Below are positions 16,398 through 24,670 of a stretch of 46,365 bases of DNA, one piece after another. The DNA is taken from the NCBI GenBank assembly GCA_003141715.1, contig PLNF01000111.1:1-46365 (forward strand). The letters are read 5' to 3'. A model generated the notes under the pieces. That model did no database searches. It saw only the letters and a list, made by a program, of their open reading frames with translations, and was not told the DNA's origin. The number at the start of each line of letters is the position of its first letter. Positions within the stretch are counted from its first letter, which is position 1. The stretch comes from Bacteroidales bacterium. GTDB lineage: Bacteria; Bacteroidota; Bacteroidia; Bacteroidales; VadinHA17. The position numbers and the translations under genes are program-made.

Positions 16398-17735
16398 ATG
16401 CAGAATATTGACAGAAGAAAATTCATTGGGAAAACAGCACTTGCAGGCCTCGGAATAGCAGGTGCTGGAGCTTTGATAACGTCATGTAGAAGGAAGCCGA
16501 ATATTGAAGCTTTAGGCCTTCCTCCGATCCTGAAGGGTGCTCCAAAAGGTAAAAAATTAAGGGCCGGGTTGGTAGGTGTTGGAGCAAGAGGCACTGGAGC
16601 AGCAATAAATTTTATAAGCGCAGGTCCTGATCTGGAGATCATTGCTCTTGCTGATGTTTTTCAGGATAAAATTGATGCATGTCGCGATAGATTTGCATCT
16701 TTCAAACTACCAATACCTGCGGAAAACTGTTTCGTGGGATTTGACGGGTACAAGAAGCTGATGGCTCTTCCTGAAGTTGATGTTGTTATTCTTGCTACAC
16801 CGCCTCAATTCCGTCCCGAACATTTTCTTGAAGCTGTTCAGAATAATAAGCATGCATTTCTTGAGAAACCGGTAGCTGTTGATCCAGTTGGTATACGGTC
16901 TGTAATTACTACCGCAAAAAAAGCAGCAGCAATAGGATTATGTGTTGTAACAGGTACACAGCGTCGTCATCAGGAAGATTATATCGAAACCTATAAACAG
17001 GTTGTTGTTGGTGCAATTGGAACAATAACCTCTGCCAAAGCATTCTGGAACCAGGATCATGTATGGTTCCGTGAACGGGAAAAAGGATGGAACGATATGG
17101 AATATATGATCCGTAACTGGAACAATTTCTGCTGGTTATGTGGCGATCATATTCTTGATACACATGTACATAACATCGATGTAATCAACTGGTTCCTGGG
17201 TAAACACCCCGAAAAAGCAATAGGATATGGGGGCAGGGCACGAAGGGTCACAGGAGATCAGTATGACTTCTTTAGTATAGACTTTGATTACGGCATGGGT
17301 GTCAGCTCGCATAGTATGTGCCGCCAGATAGACAGTTGTGCAAATGGAACAGGAGAGCTTATTATGGGAACTGAGGGCTATACCAACTGTAATAACACAA
17401 TCTGGGACCTGAAGGGAAATGTAAAATGGCAATTTGAATATCCGAAAGATGAAAACGGGAATGCGATGAATGCAGTTAAGATTCCTCCTTACGTACAGGA
17501 ACATATGCATCTTGTTCATGCTATTCGTACCGGAAATTATGTGAATGAAGCTGAACGGACAGCTATTTCGACTTTAACCGCAATAATGGGAAGGACCGCT
17601 GCCTATACGGGTCATCTGATTACATGGGATGAGATATTCAAATCCGATATGGACCTTGGTCCTAAAAAAATTGAGTTGGGCCCTGTTGATATGGAATTTG
17701 AAACGCCAATCCCCGGCACACCTGTGGCTGTTTAA
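16398..17735 (+). CDS. Tat-exported Gfo/Idh/MocA oxidoreductase, probable lipoprotein
   Basis: A 445-residue NAD(P)-dependent sugar or polyol oxidoreductase. The N-terminus has a twin-arginine motif (DRRKFIGK, residues 5-12), a hydrophobic stretch and a lipobox-like LITSC with Cys30, so the folded, cofactor-loaded enzyme is probably exported by Tat and may be lipid anchored. The Rossmann fold has GLVGVGARGTG (57-67) and the catalytic EKP at 156-158. HILDTHVHNIDVINWFLG holds the conserved His residues of the active site. It is 24 bases from the cytochrome gene and 43 from the next paralogue. Related exported enzymes carry tightly bound NADP, as in Zymomonas glucose-fructose oxidoreductase. Substrate unknown. 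Confidence 0.9.
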   Translation: MQNIDRRKFIGKTALAGLGIAGAGALITSCRRKPNIEALGLPPILKGAPKGKKLRAGLVGVGARGTGAAINFISAGPDLEIIALADVFQDKIDACRDRFASFKLPIPAENCFVGFDGYKKLMALPEVDVVILATPPQFRPEHFLEAVQNNKHAFLEKPVAVDPVGIRSVITTAKKAAAIGLCVVTGTQRRHQEDYIETYKQVVVGAIGTITSAKAFWNQDHVWFREREKGWNDMEYMIRNWNNFCWLCGDHILDTHVHNIDVINWFLGKHPEKAIGYGGRARRVTGDQYDFFSIDFDYGMGVSSHSMCRQIDSCANGTGELIMGTEGYTNCNNTIWDLKGNVKWQFEYPKDENGNAMNAVKIPPYVQEHMHLVHAIRTGNYVNEAERTAISTLTAIMGRTAAYTGHLITWDEIFKSDMDLGPKKIELGPVDMEFETPIPGTPVAV

Positions 17736-17778
17736 TACATAAATCATTATATTCTGACATAATTTTAAATAATTTAAT

Positions 17779-19092
17779 ATGGCACACAAATCATCAAGAA
17801 GAGATTTCGTTAAACGATCAGCGGCACTTGTTGCAGGTGCTTTTGTACTTCCACAAATCATTCCTTCTTCAGCGTTTGGGATGGGAAGAAGAATTGCTCC
17901 AAGCGATCGTATTGTGATTGGTTCAATAGGCGTCGGATCGCAGGGTATGAGCAATATGAGGGACTTTCTGAGACTCAAAGATGCCTTACAATTCGTTGCA
18001 GTCTGCGATGTGGATACACACCATCTGGCTGTAGCCAAAGATACTATTGACCTTGCAAACAAAAACAGTGATTGCCGGATATATGGCGATTACAGGGAAT
18101 TCCTGGAAAAGGAGAAACCAGATGCTGTATCCATTGCCCTTCCTGATCATTGGCATGGAATCATATATTCAACTGCTGCAAATAAAAAAATAAATGTTTA
18201 CGGAGAAAAACCAATATGTCGTACCATAAAAGATGGTCAGACTATTGTTAATGCTGTAAAAAGGAACAATATCATCTGGCAGACAGGCAGCTGGCAGCGT
18301 TCTGTCGCCAATTTCCACCGTGGAGCAGAACTGGCAATTAATGGAAGAGTAGGTAAAATTAAATATATTGAAGTAGGCCTTCCTGATGGGAATAGAGGTA
18401 TTGGAACACCACCTGTTAAGCCGGTTCCTGCCGAACTGAACTGGGAAATGTGGCTTGGACCAGCTTTAAAAGTGCCATACCGAGGTGTTTCACATTGGGA
18501 CTGGCGATGGATACTCGATTATTCAGGTGGTCAGATGACTGACTGGGCAGGTCACCATATTGATATTGCCAACTGGGGAGCAGGACTGGAACATACCGGA
18601 CCGGTTGAAATTTCAGGTGCAGGCGTTTACCCCGTGGAAGGAATTTTTAATGTTCCTGTTGAATATGATTTTCTATGCAAATATGCAAACGGCATTGAAA
18701 TGCGCGTAGCAAATGCATCGCGGCTTCCTCTGGGTATGGGAACAACATGGCATGGCGACCTTGGCTGGTTACATGTTGATCGTGGAGATATAATTTCAGC
18801 TTCTGATCCAAAAATCCTTAATGAGGTCATTGGAGATAATGAGATCCATTTATATAAGAGCGAGAATCATTGGCAGAATTTTGTGGATTGTGTTAAATCA
18901 GGAAAACCGACAATTGCTCCTGTTGAGGTAGCTTACAGGGCGATATCTGTTGCCCTGTTGGGTGAAATTGCCATGACTACCGGGCAGACAATTAAATGGG
19001 ATCCTGAAAAAGAAGAGATAATAGGCAATCCAAAGGCCACACGCCTGCTGAGCCGTCCCTATCGTCAACCATGGACATTACCAATAGTTTAA
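17779..19092 (+). CDS. Tat-exported Gfo/Idh/MocA oxidoreductase
   Basis: A 437-residue second exported sugar dehydrogenase. The twin-arginine signal is SRRDFVKRSAALVAGAFVLP, ending near SSAFG (34), with no lipobox. The Rossmann motif GSIGVGSQG is at 48-56, EKP at 143-145, and SGGQMTDWAGHHIDIANWG supplies the active-site His residues typical of the subgroup. It differs clearly in sequence from the preceding paralogue, so the two probably act on different substrates or on successive steps. It lies between that gene and a ThuA-domain gene. In other bacteria ThuA/Gfo-Idh pairs form and process 3-keto-disaccharides, so a 3-keto-glycoside role is a reasonable inference but unproven. Confidence 0.9.
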   Translation: MAHKSSRRDFVKRSAALVAGAFVLPQIIPSSAFGMGRRIAPSDRIVIGSIGVGSQGMSNMRDFLRLKDALQFVAVCDVDTHHLAVAKDTIDLANKNSDCRIYGDYREFLEKEKPDAVSIALPDHWHGIIYSTAANKKINVYGEKPICRTIKDGQTIVNAVKRNNIIWQTGSWQRSVANFHRGAELAINGRVGKIKYIEVGLPDGNRGIGTPPVKPVPAELNWEMWLGPALKVPYRGVSHWDWRWILDYSGGQMTDWAGHHIDIANWGAGLEHTGPVEISGAGVYPVEGIFNVPVEYDFLCKYANGIEMRVANASRLPLGMGTTWHGDLGWLHVDRGDIISASDPKILNEVIGDNEIHLYKSENHWQNFVDCVKSGKPTIAPVEVAYRAISVALLGEIAMTTGQTIKWDPEKEEIIGNPKATRLLSRPYRQPWTLPIV

Positions 19093-19104
19093 ACAGAAAC
19101 CAAT

Positions 19105-20313
19105 ATGAAAAAACAATATTTACTTTTAATAGTAGTTGCAGGTTTATTAACCTTCTTTTCTTCATGTAAAAATGAAACTGTATACAAAACGTTAATTATA
19201 ACAGGTCAGAATAATCATAACTGGAAAGCCAGTTCTCCTGTTCTAAAACAGATACTTGATGAAACTGGTTTGTTTTCTGCAGAGATTATGACTACTCCCG
19301 ATAAAGGTGGAGATATGAAAACTTTCAATCCCGATTTTTCAAAGTATAAGCTGGTTGTTATAGACTATAATGGTGATTCATGGTCAGAAAAAACGAATAA
19401 TGCATTCGTTGAATATGTAAAAAACGGAGGGGGAGTAGTATTCTACCATGCTGCAGATAATTCTTTTCCGTCGTGGAAAGAATATAACGAAATGACAGGA
19501 CTGGGAGGATGGGGTAACCGTAATCAGAAAGACGGGCCATATGTTTATTATAAAAATAATATACTCGTTACAGATACCTCAGTTGGTAACGGTGGTTCTC
19601 ATGGCAAGAGGAGAGAATTTCTAGTCAGGACCAGGATAACCGATCATCCGATAACCAGGGGTTTGCCTGTAGCATGGTTGCATGGAACTGATGAATTGTA
19701 CAGCCAGCTTCGCGGGCCTGCTAAAAACATGCAAATCCTTGCAACCGCTTTTGCTGACAGTGCAGCAGGTGGAGGTACAATGAGGGATGAGCCTATGCTT
19801 ATGACTATCACTTTTGGCAAAGGGAGGATTTTCCATACAACAATGGGACACGCTGATGAAGGTGGTGGTCCGTCAATGCATTGTGTGGGTTTTATTACAA
19901 CTCTGCAGAGAGGCGCTGAATGGGCCGTTACTGGCGATGTTACCCAAAAGGTGCCCTGGGATTTTCCAAGTGCTGCCGGAGTTGTGCTTCGTCCCGACTT
20001 TAAAGAGATGACACTCGATGAAGCATTCGCTAATATCGGAAATTATGAAATACCAAAAAGCACTAAATACCTTTCCTGTATACAGAGTCATATCCGTAAC
20101 CTTGCAGGTGATGAAACAGGTATACTTAAAATTGAAAAGATGATGGTGAAAGTTCTTAAAAACAATGAAACAACAGTTGAGGCAAAGAAGCTTTTACTTC
20201 GCGAACTAAGCTGGATGGGATCAGATTATTCAGTTCCAGCTATTAAAGAACTTGTTTTAAACTCTGAGCTAAAGGATGAAGCTGAATTTGCACTTTCAAG
20301 GCTTCAAAAATAA
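19105..20313 (+). CDS. ThuA-domain lipoprotein with HEAT-like tail
   Basis: A 402-residue envelope protein. The signal peptide ends in a lipobox FFSSC (Cys21). Residues about 28-280 form a ThuA-like domain (glutamine-amidotransferase-like fold): LIITGQNNHNWKASSPVLK, VVIDYNGDSW, GGGVVFYHAADNSFPSW, DHPITRGLP, TDELYS and ITFGKGRIFHTTMGH. The last 90 residues are helical and HEAT-like. Rhizobial ThuA works with the dehydrogenase ThuB on trehalose through 3-ketotrehalose. The association with two exported Gfo/Idh enzymes here suggests handling of keto-sugars in the periplasm. It lies 12 bases after the second dehydrogenase gene and 2 bases before the GT2 gene. Confidence 0.87.
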   Translation: MKKQYLLLIVVAGLLTFFSSCKNETVYKTLIITGQNNHNWKASSPVLKQILDETGLFSAEIMTTPDKGGDMKTFNPDFSKYKLVVIDYNGDSWSEKTNNAFVEYVKNGGGVVFYHAADNSFPSWKEYNEMTGLGGWGNRNQKDGPYVYYKNNILVTDTSVGNGGSHGKRREFLVRTRITDHPITRGLPVAWLHGTDELYSQLRGPAKNMQILATAFADSAAGGGTMRDEPMLMTITFGKGRIFHTTMGHADEGGGPSMHCVGFITTLQRGAEWAVTGDVTQKVPWDFPSAAGVVLRPDFKEMTLDEAFANIGNYEIPKSTKYLSCIQSHIRNLAGDETGILKIEKMMVKVLKNNETTVEAKKLLLRELSWMGSDYSVPAIKELVLNSELKDEAEFALSRLQK

Positions 20314-20315
20314 TT

Positions 20316-21245
20316 ATGCTTTCACTGGTAATACCGATATTTAACGAAGAGAAACTGGTTGATGAACTGGTTAAAAGGACTATTTCATCTATAGAATCAT
20401 TTATTCAGGATTATGAGGTGATCTTTGTTGATGACGGTAGCACTGATCAGAGTCTTGAAAAAATTCTGTCGTGGCAGAAGAAGAACAACCACATTAAAAT
20501 ATTATCGCTGTCAAAAAATTTTGGCCATCAGGCGGCTTATACCGCAGGCCTGGAATATTCTGACGGTGACCTGGTTGCTATGATGGATGGTGACCTGCAG
20601 GATCCTCCGGAGCTTCTGACTGAGATGTACAAAAAGATCTGTGAAGAAAATTATGATGTTGTAAGCGGGAAAAGAATCGGAAGAAAGGGCAAAAACAGCC
20701 GCGATCTTTACGCAGTTTTATTCCATCTTCTATTCAAACATATTGGTGAAATAAAAAACATGGAGAATTCAGGAAATTACTCCATGATGAAGAGGGAAGC
20801 GGTAGATGCACTACTCTCCATGAAAGAAAAGGTCAGGTATCTTCCGGGTCTGCGGACTTTTATCGGATTCAGGCAGGGGTATGTCGAATTTGTGAGGGAT
20901 GACCGTTTTAAAGGACACCCGAAAATGAGCATTCGCAAACTATTAATCCTGGCAGCAGATGCCATTTTTTCATTTTCAAGGTTCCCGATACGTTTTTGTC
21001 TGATACTTGGGTCAATAGGAGCCCTGGTTTTTATGGGAGCGGGAATCTATGTTTTAGTTGCTAAGGCATATGGATTTGCAGTAATAGGATGGTCATCCAC
21101 TATGCTCAGTATTTACTTTCTTGGTTCTATCCAATTGGCTTTCATGGGAATTCTTGGGGAATATGTTTACAGGAACTATAAAGAATCGCAAAACCGTCCG
21201 GTCTATTTTGTCAAAAAGTTCTATGATGGCGGTACGGAAAAATGA
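20316..21245 (+). CDS. Polyprenyl-phosphate glycosyltransferase, GT2 (GtrB/DPM-like)
   Basis: A 309-residue enzyme that should transfer a sugar from a nucleotide donor to polyprenyl phosphate on the cytoplasmic membrane face. The GT-A domain holds VIPIFNEE, the FVDDGSTD motif, SKNFGHQAAYTAGLEYSDGD, MDGDLQDPPELL (the QDPP-type metal site) and SGKRIGRKGK. Two C-terminal membrane helices (about 225-250 and 262-287) place it in the GtrB/DPM1/ArnC group. Its stop overlaps the start of the next gene (ATGA), which encodes a GT-C-like protein. That is the classic pairing of a lipid-sugar synthase with a transferase that uses the lipid-linked sugar on the outside. Confidence 0.92.
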   Translation: MLSLVIPIFNEEKLVDELVKRTISSIESFIQDYEVIFVDDGSTDQSLEKILSWQKKNNHIKILSLSKNFGHQAAYTAGLEYSDGDLVAMMDGDLQDPPELLTEMYKKICEENYDVVSGKRIGRKGKNSRDLYAVLFHLLFKHIGEIKNMENSGNYSMMKREAVDALLSMKEKVRYLPGLRTFIGFRQGYVEFVRDDRFKGHPKMSIRKLLILAADAIFSFSRFPIRFCLILGSIGALVFMGAGIYVLVAKAYGFAVIGWSSTMLSIYFLGSIQLAFMGILGEYVYRNYKESQNRPVYFVKKFYDGGTEK

Positions 21246-23311
21246 TGAATGAGATAAGATTAAAATATATCTTTATTTTTTCCTCTGCATTTCTTCTTGT
21301 TCTGATGCTGCTTTTAAGCAAAAATGCAGGCATCACCTGTGATGAGGTCCTTCATTATAATCATTCTGTTTCAGTTTATAACTATTTTGAATCTCATGGT
21401 GAAGATCAGTCTGCACTTTGTACTCCGGTTACTAATCTGAAGTACTATGGACAGTCCTATGATAACATTGTAACAATTCTGGTCAAATGGTTTAATATTG
21501 AGGATGTTTACAGCTTCCGGCACCTGATGAGTACTATTGCAGGGTGGCTGGTTATTCTTATAACCGCACTTTTTGCTATCTGGCTGGCAGACTATAAGTC
21601 AGGTATTCTTGTACTTATCCTTTTTGCTGTTTCCCCGACTTTCCTGGGCCACACACAGAATAACCTGAAAGATATTCCATTTGCGCTGGCTTACATTGCC
21701 AGTACTTTTTTCACACTAAAATTTCTTGTTTCAGGCAGAAAAAACTCTTATCGTGATATAATATTTCTGACAGCCAGTATCGCTTTCTCCATCAGTATTC
21801 GGGCAGGAGGGTTGTTATCGATTTGTTACCTGTTCTTTTTCTTTTTCATATACTATCTCTTTAAATTCCTCAGAGAAAATAAAATTGATTTAATTGAAAT
21901 CAGAACCAAGTTTTTTTGGATCTGTTGTATTACTGTTATTTCCTGGTTCTTAAGCATCTTATTGTGGCCCTATGCCCTTCAGGGGCCTGTCAAAAATGTC
22001 ATTGAATCATACCGGGTAATGGCTCATTTTCCTTCGACTTTCCGTCAGATCTTTGAAGGTAAAGTCGAATGGTCTGATTTTATGCCATGGTACTATCTTC
22101 CTAAATCAATGGCGATTACAATTCCCATTGTCGTGATGACAGGTTTGGCATTATTCAGTATTTTCTATAGATCTAAATTCAATTCTGAAAAATCTATACT
22201 ATATGGATTTGCAATTTTCACAGTACTCTTCCCCCTGGTCTTCGTGGTTTATGAGAAATCGAATCTGTACTCTTCATGGAGACAATTTCTTTTTATTTAT
22301 CCGGGAATCGTATTACTGGCTTCAACAGGTTATCATCACTTTTATGAATATCTAAAAAGCAAATATTTAAAATGGGGAATGGTTGCTTTAATAGGTGTAC
22401 TTTCATTCCATCCCCTTAAGTTCATGTTAAACAATCCTAAGTTTTATTATTTATATTATAATCAGCTGGTTGGAGGATTAAGGGGAGCTTATTCAAATTA
22501 TGAAACAGATTACTATTATGTGAGTCAGACTGATGCATCAAAATGGCTCATTGATTATCTCAAACATAAGAATATCAGCGGCAAAATAAAAGTTAAGGCG
22601 ACATTCTCGGCAGAATGGTTGTTTCGCAATCATCCCGAAATTGAAACATCTTATTTCAGGTATGAAGAGAGAAGCCAGTCAGATTGGGATTATGCGATTA
22701 CGGCCAACAGGTATATTTCTCCTTTCCAGTTAAGAAATAATATCTGGCCGCCTGAAAATACCATACATATTGTCTATGCCGATAAGGTCCCTGTCTGTGC
22801 CGTGATTGAAAGAAAATCGAAAGACGACTACGCTGGTTATGTTGCTCTTTCTGAGGGAAGGAGCAAAGAAGCGATTGGTTTCTTTGAAAAAGCTTTAAGA
22901 ATTGATGATCGTGATGAAATGATTTTTTATAATTTTGCGGCAGCTTTATATAACGATGGCCAGTATCAGAAGGCCGATTCACTTTTAAAAAGAGGTTTAG
23001 AGATAAATCCTGATTTTGAACCGATCCTTATGTACCTTGGTAACATTGCCAGGTCACAGAACAGGACAGATGAGGCAATAAGATACTATGAAAAAGTTAT
23101 TGAAGCTGACAGAAAGTATTTTGAAGCATATGTCGGAATGTCTGAATTATTGATAGACAAGGATTTAATAAGGGCACGTAAATTACTCACCACCTGCCTT
23201 AACATGAATCCCCACTATAAGCCGGCAATTATTGCACTAGCTGATACTTACAGGAATTCAAACCCGGATATTGCTAAAAAATATGATGAACTTGCAAACA
23301 CAATTAATTAA
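21242..23311 (+). CDS. GT-C-like membrane glycosyltransferase with C-terminal TPRs
   Basis: A 689-residue multi-pass membrane protein. About ten hydrophobic helices fill residues 8-405, with a periplasmic first loop holding NAGITCDEVLHYN (Asp34-Glu35), the position of the catalytic acidic pair in ArnT/PMT/GT39-type GT-C enzymes. HTQNNLKDIPFALAY fits the second conserved loop. The end of the protein (about 545-685) contains three to four tetratricopeptide repeats, as in GRSKEAIGFFEKALRID and NRTDEAIRYYEKVIEADRKY. With the overlapping GT2 gene it probably glycosylates an acceptor on the outer face, with the TPR part holding the acceptor or a partner. The acceptor is not evident. Confidence 0.8.
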   Translation: MMNEIRLKYIFIFSSAFLLVLMLLLSKNAGITCDEVLHYNHSVSVYNYFESHGEDQSALCTPVTNLKYYGQSYDNIVTILVKWFNIEDVYSFRHLMSTIAGWLVILITALFAIWLADYKSGILVLILFAVSPTFLGHTQNNLKDIPFALAYIASTFFTLKFLVSGRKNSYRDIIFLTASIAFSISIRAGGLLSICYLFFFFFIYYLFKFLRENKIDLIEIRTKFFWICCITVISWFLSILLWPYALQGPVKNVIESYRVMAHFPSTFRQIFEGKVEWSDFMPWYYLPKSMAITIPIVVMTGLALFSIFYRSKFNSEKSILYGFAIFTVLFPLVFVVYEKSNLYSSWRQFLFIYPGIVLLASTGYHHFYEYLKSKYLKWGMVALIGVLSFHPLKFMLNNPKFYYLYYNQLVGGLRGAYSNYETDYYYVSQTDASKWLIDYLKHKNISGKIKVKATFSAEWLFRNHPEIETSYFRYEERSQSDWDYAITANRYISPFQLRNNIWPPENTIHIVYADKVPVCAVIERKSKDDYAGYVALSEGRSKEAIGFFEKALRIDDRDEMIFYNFAAALYNDGQYQKADSLLKRGLEINPDFEPILMYLGNIARSQNRTDEAIRYYEKVIEADRKYFEAYVGMSELLIDKDLIRARKLLTTCLNMNPHYKPAIIALADTYRNSNPDIAKKYDELANTIN

Positions 23312-23329
23312 TTTATAAATAGTTAAATA

Positions 23330-23584
23330 ATGAAAAAATCAATTTTAGTGTTTTCGATGACATTGCTCCTTATTCTTAGTGGTTTGAATGTGGCAGCAGG
23401 GCAGGAGCAACCAAAACCAAAGAAAGATACAGTTAACATGGATACCAATGCCAAGCCAACTTATTATTATCCGGTTGAGGATGATAAGAAAGGAAAAAGT
23501 CCTGTTGCAACTATCGCAATTGTTGCCGGAGCAGTTGTTGTAGTCGGTGCGGGTGCATTTTTTCTGCTCAAAAAGAAAAAGTAA
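23330..23584 (+). CDS. Small exported protein with C-terminal membrane helix
   Basis: An 84-residue protein. It has a signal peptide (about 1-24, ending VAAGQ), a short polar middle (Lys/Asp/Pro-rich, with KPTYYYPVEDD), a hydrophobic helix (about 58-79, ATIAIVAGAVVVVGAGAFFL) and a LKKKKK-type end. It is a type I topology with a stop-transfer tail, similar in layout to sorting signals but on a nearly empty protein. It lies 18 bases after the GT-C-like gene, so it may be the acceptor or a small partner of that enzyme. No named family recognised. Confidence 0.7.
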   Translation: MKKSILVFSMTLLLILSGLNVAAGQEQPKPKKDTVNMDTNAKPTYYYPVEDDKKGKSPVATIAIVAGAVVVVGAGAFFLLKKKK

Positions 23585-23623
23585 TTTTAATCTGTCCAAT
23601 CAGCCGGTTGATTTGCTGGAATA

Positions 23624-24595
23624 ATGGATAAGCTAAAAATATCGACTGCCCAGTTTGAAAACAGGAGCGGCGACAAGGAGTTCAATCTGTCAAGAATTGA
23701 AAGTCTGGCACGTGCCGCTGCCATAAAGGGTTCCCATGTTATTGCTTTTCATGAATGTTCTGTTACCGGCTATTCATTTGCACGGCATCTGTCAAGAGAG
23801 GAAATGACGGATCTGGCAGAGTTTATACCTGGAGGTCCGAGTATTGAAAAGCTGACAAAGATTGCATCAAAGAATAGTATCTATATTCTGGCCGGGTTAT
23901 TTGAAAAAGACGAGGATGGGAAATTATACAAAACATATGTATGTGTTGACAGGAATGGATTGGTTGCAAGTTACAGGAAATTGCATCCTTTTATAAACCC
24001 CTTCTTAACTCCGGGAGACAAATATTGTACATTCGATCTTAATGGCTGGAAATGTGGGATTCTGATCTGCTATGATAACAATATTATAGAGAATGTCAGG
24101 GCAACAACTCTATTGGGAGCTAACATCATTTTTATGCCGCACGTTACCATGTGCACACCCTCAACTCGTCCCGGAGCAGGTTTTGTCGATCCAAAATTAT
24201 GGGATAACAGGGAAGTGGATCCCACATCTCTCAGGCTTGAATTTGATGGAATGAAAGGGCGTGACTGGCTGATGAAATGGTTACCGTCAAGAGCTTATGA
24301 TAATGGAATTTATGTTGTGTTTTCAAATCCTATCGGTATGGATGATGACCAGCTGAAGAATGGCTGCTCAATGATATTAGATCCGTTTGGAGACATTATA
24401 GCGGAATGCCGGACACTTGGCGATGATTTCGTTTCAGCAATTCTGACTCCTGAAAAACTTACTCAGTCAGGTGGTCATAGATATATAATGGCCAGGATAC
24501 CCGAACTCTATAAAGATATAATCGGGCAACCTCATATATCTGAACAAAAGGTTATCTGGCTTAATCCTGATAAAAAAGAAAACATAGAATCTTAA
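23624..24595 (+). CDS. Carbon-nitrogen hydrolase (nitrilase superfamily)
   Basis: A cytoplasmic 323-residue hydrolase or amidase. The catalytic triad is visible as Glu44 (AFHECSVTGYS), Lys119 (ASYRKLHPF) and Cys149 (GILICYDNN), and SRAYDNGIYVVFSNPIG is the usual late motif. Substrates of this class are C-N bonds in amides, carbamoyl compounds or nitriles; the exact one cannot be told. It is the last gene of the operon, 39 bases after the small membrane protein gene, and ends 20 bases before a perfect palindromic terminator. Confidence 0.9.
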   Translation: MDKLKISTAQFENRSGDKEFNLSRIESLARAAAIKGSHVIAFHECSVTGYSFARHLSREEMTDLAEFIPGGPSIEKLTKIASKNSIYILAGLFEKDEDGKLYKTYVCVDRNGLVASYRKLHPFINPFLTPGDKYCTFDLNGWKCGILICYDNNIIENVRATTLLGANIIFMPHVTMCTPSTRPGAGFVDPKLWDNREVDPTSLRLEFDGMKGRDWLMKWLPSRAYDNGIYVVFSNPIGMDDDQLKNGCSMILDPFGDIIAECRTLGDDFVSAILTPEKLTQSGGHRYIMARIPELYKDIIGQPHISEQKVIWLNPDKKENIES

Positions 24596-24615
24596 TCCCT
24601 TTTGTTACTAAAAAA

Positions 24616-24646
24616 GGACATGCCATGGCATGTCCCTACTTTTGTC
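24616..24646 (+). terminator. Terminator of the eight-gene operon
   Basis: GGACATGCCATGGCATGTCC (24616-24635) is a perfect 20-base palindrome followed by CTACTTTTGTCTTTTT. Its GGACATGC arm and CCCTACTTTT tail resemble the GGGACGTTGC hairpins near gapA, so it may be of the same element family. A TTTTGTC-rich simple repeat follows to about 24668. Confidence 0.75.
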
Positions 24647-24670
24647 TTTTTCCTTTTGTCTTTTATCTTA

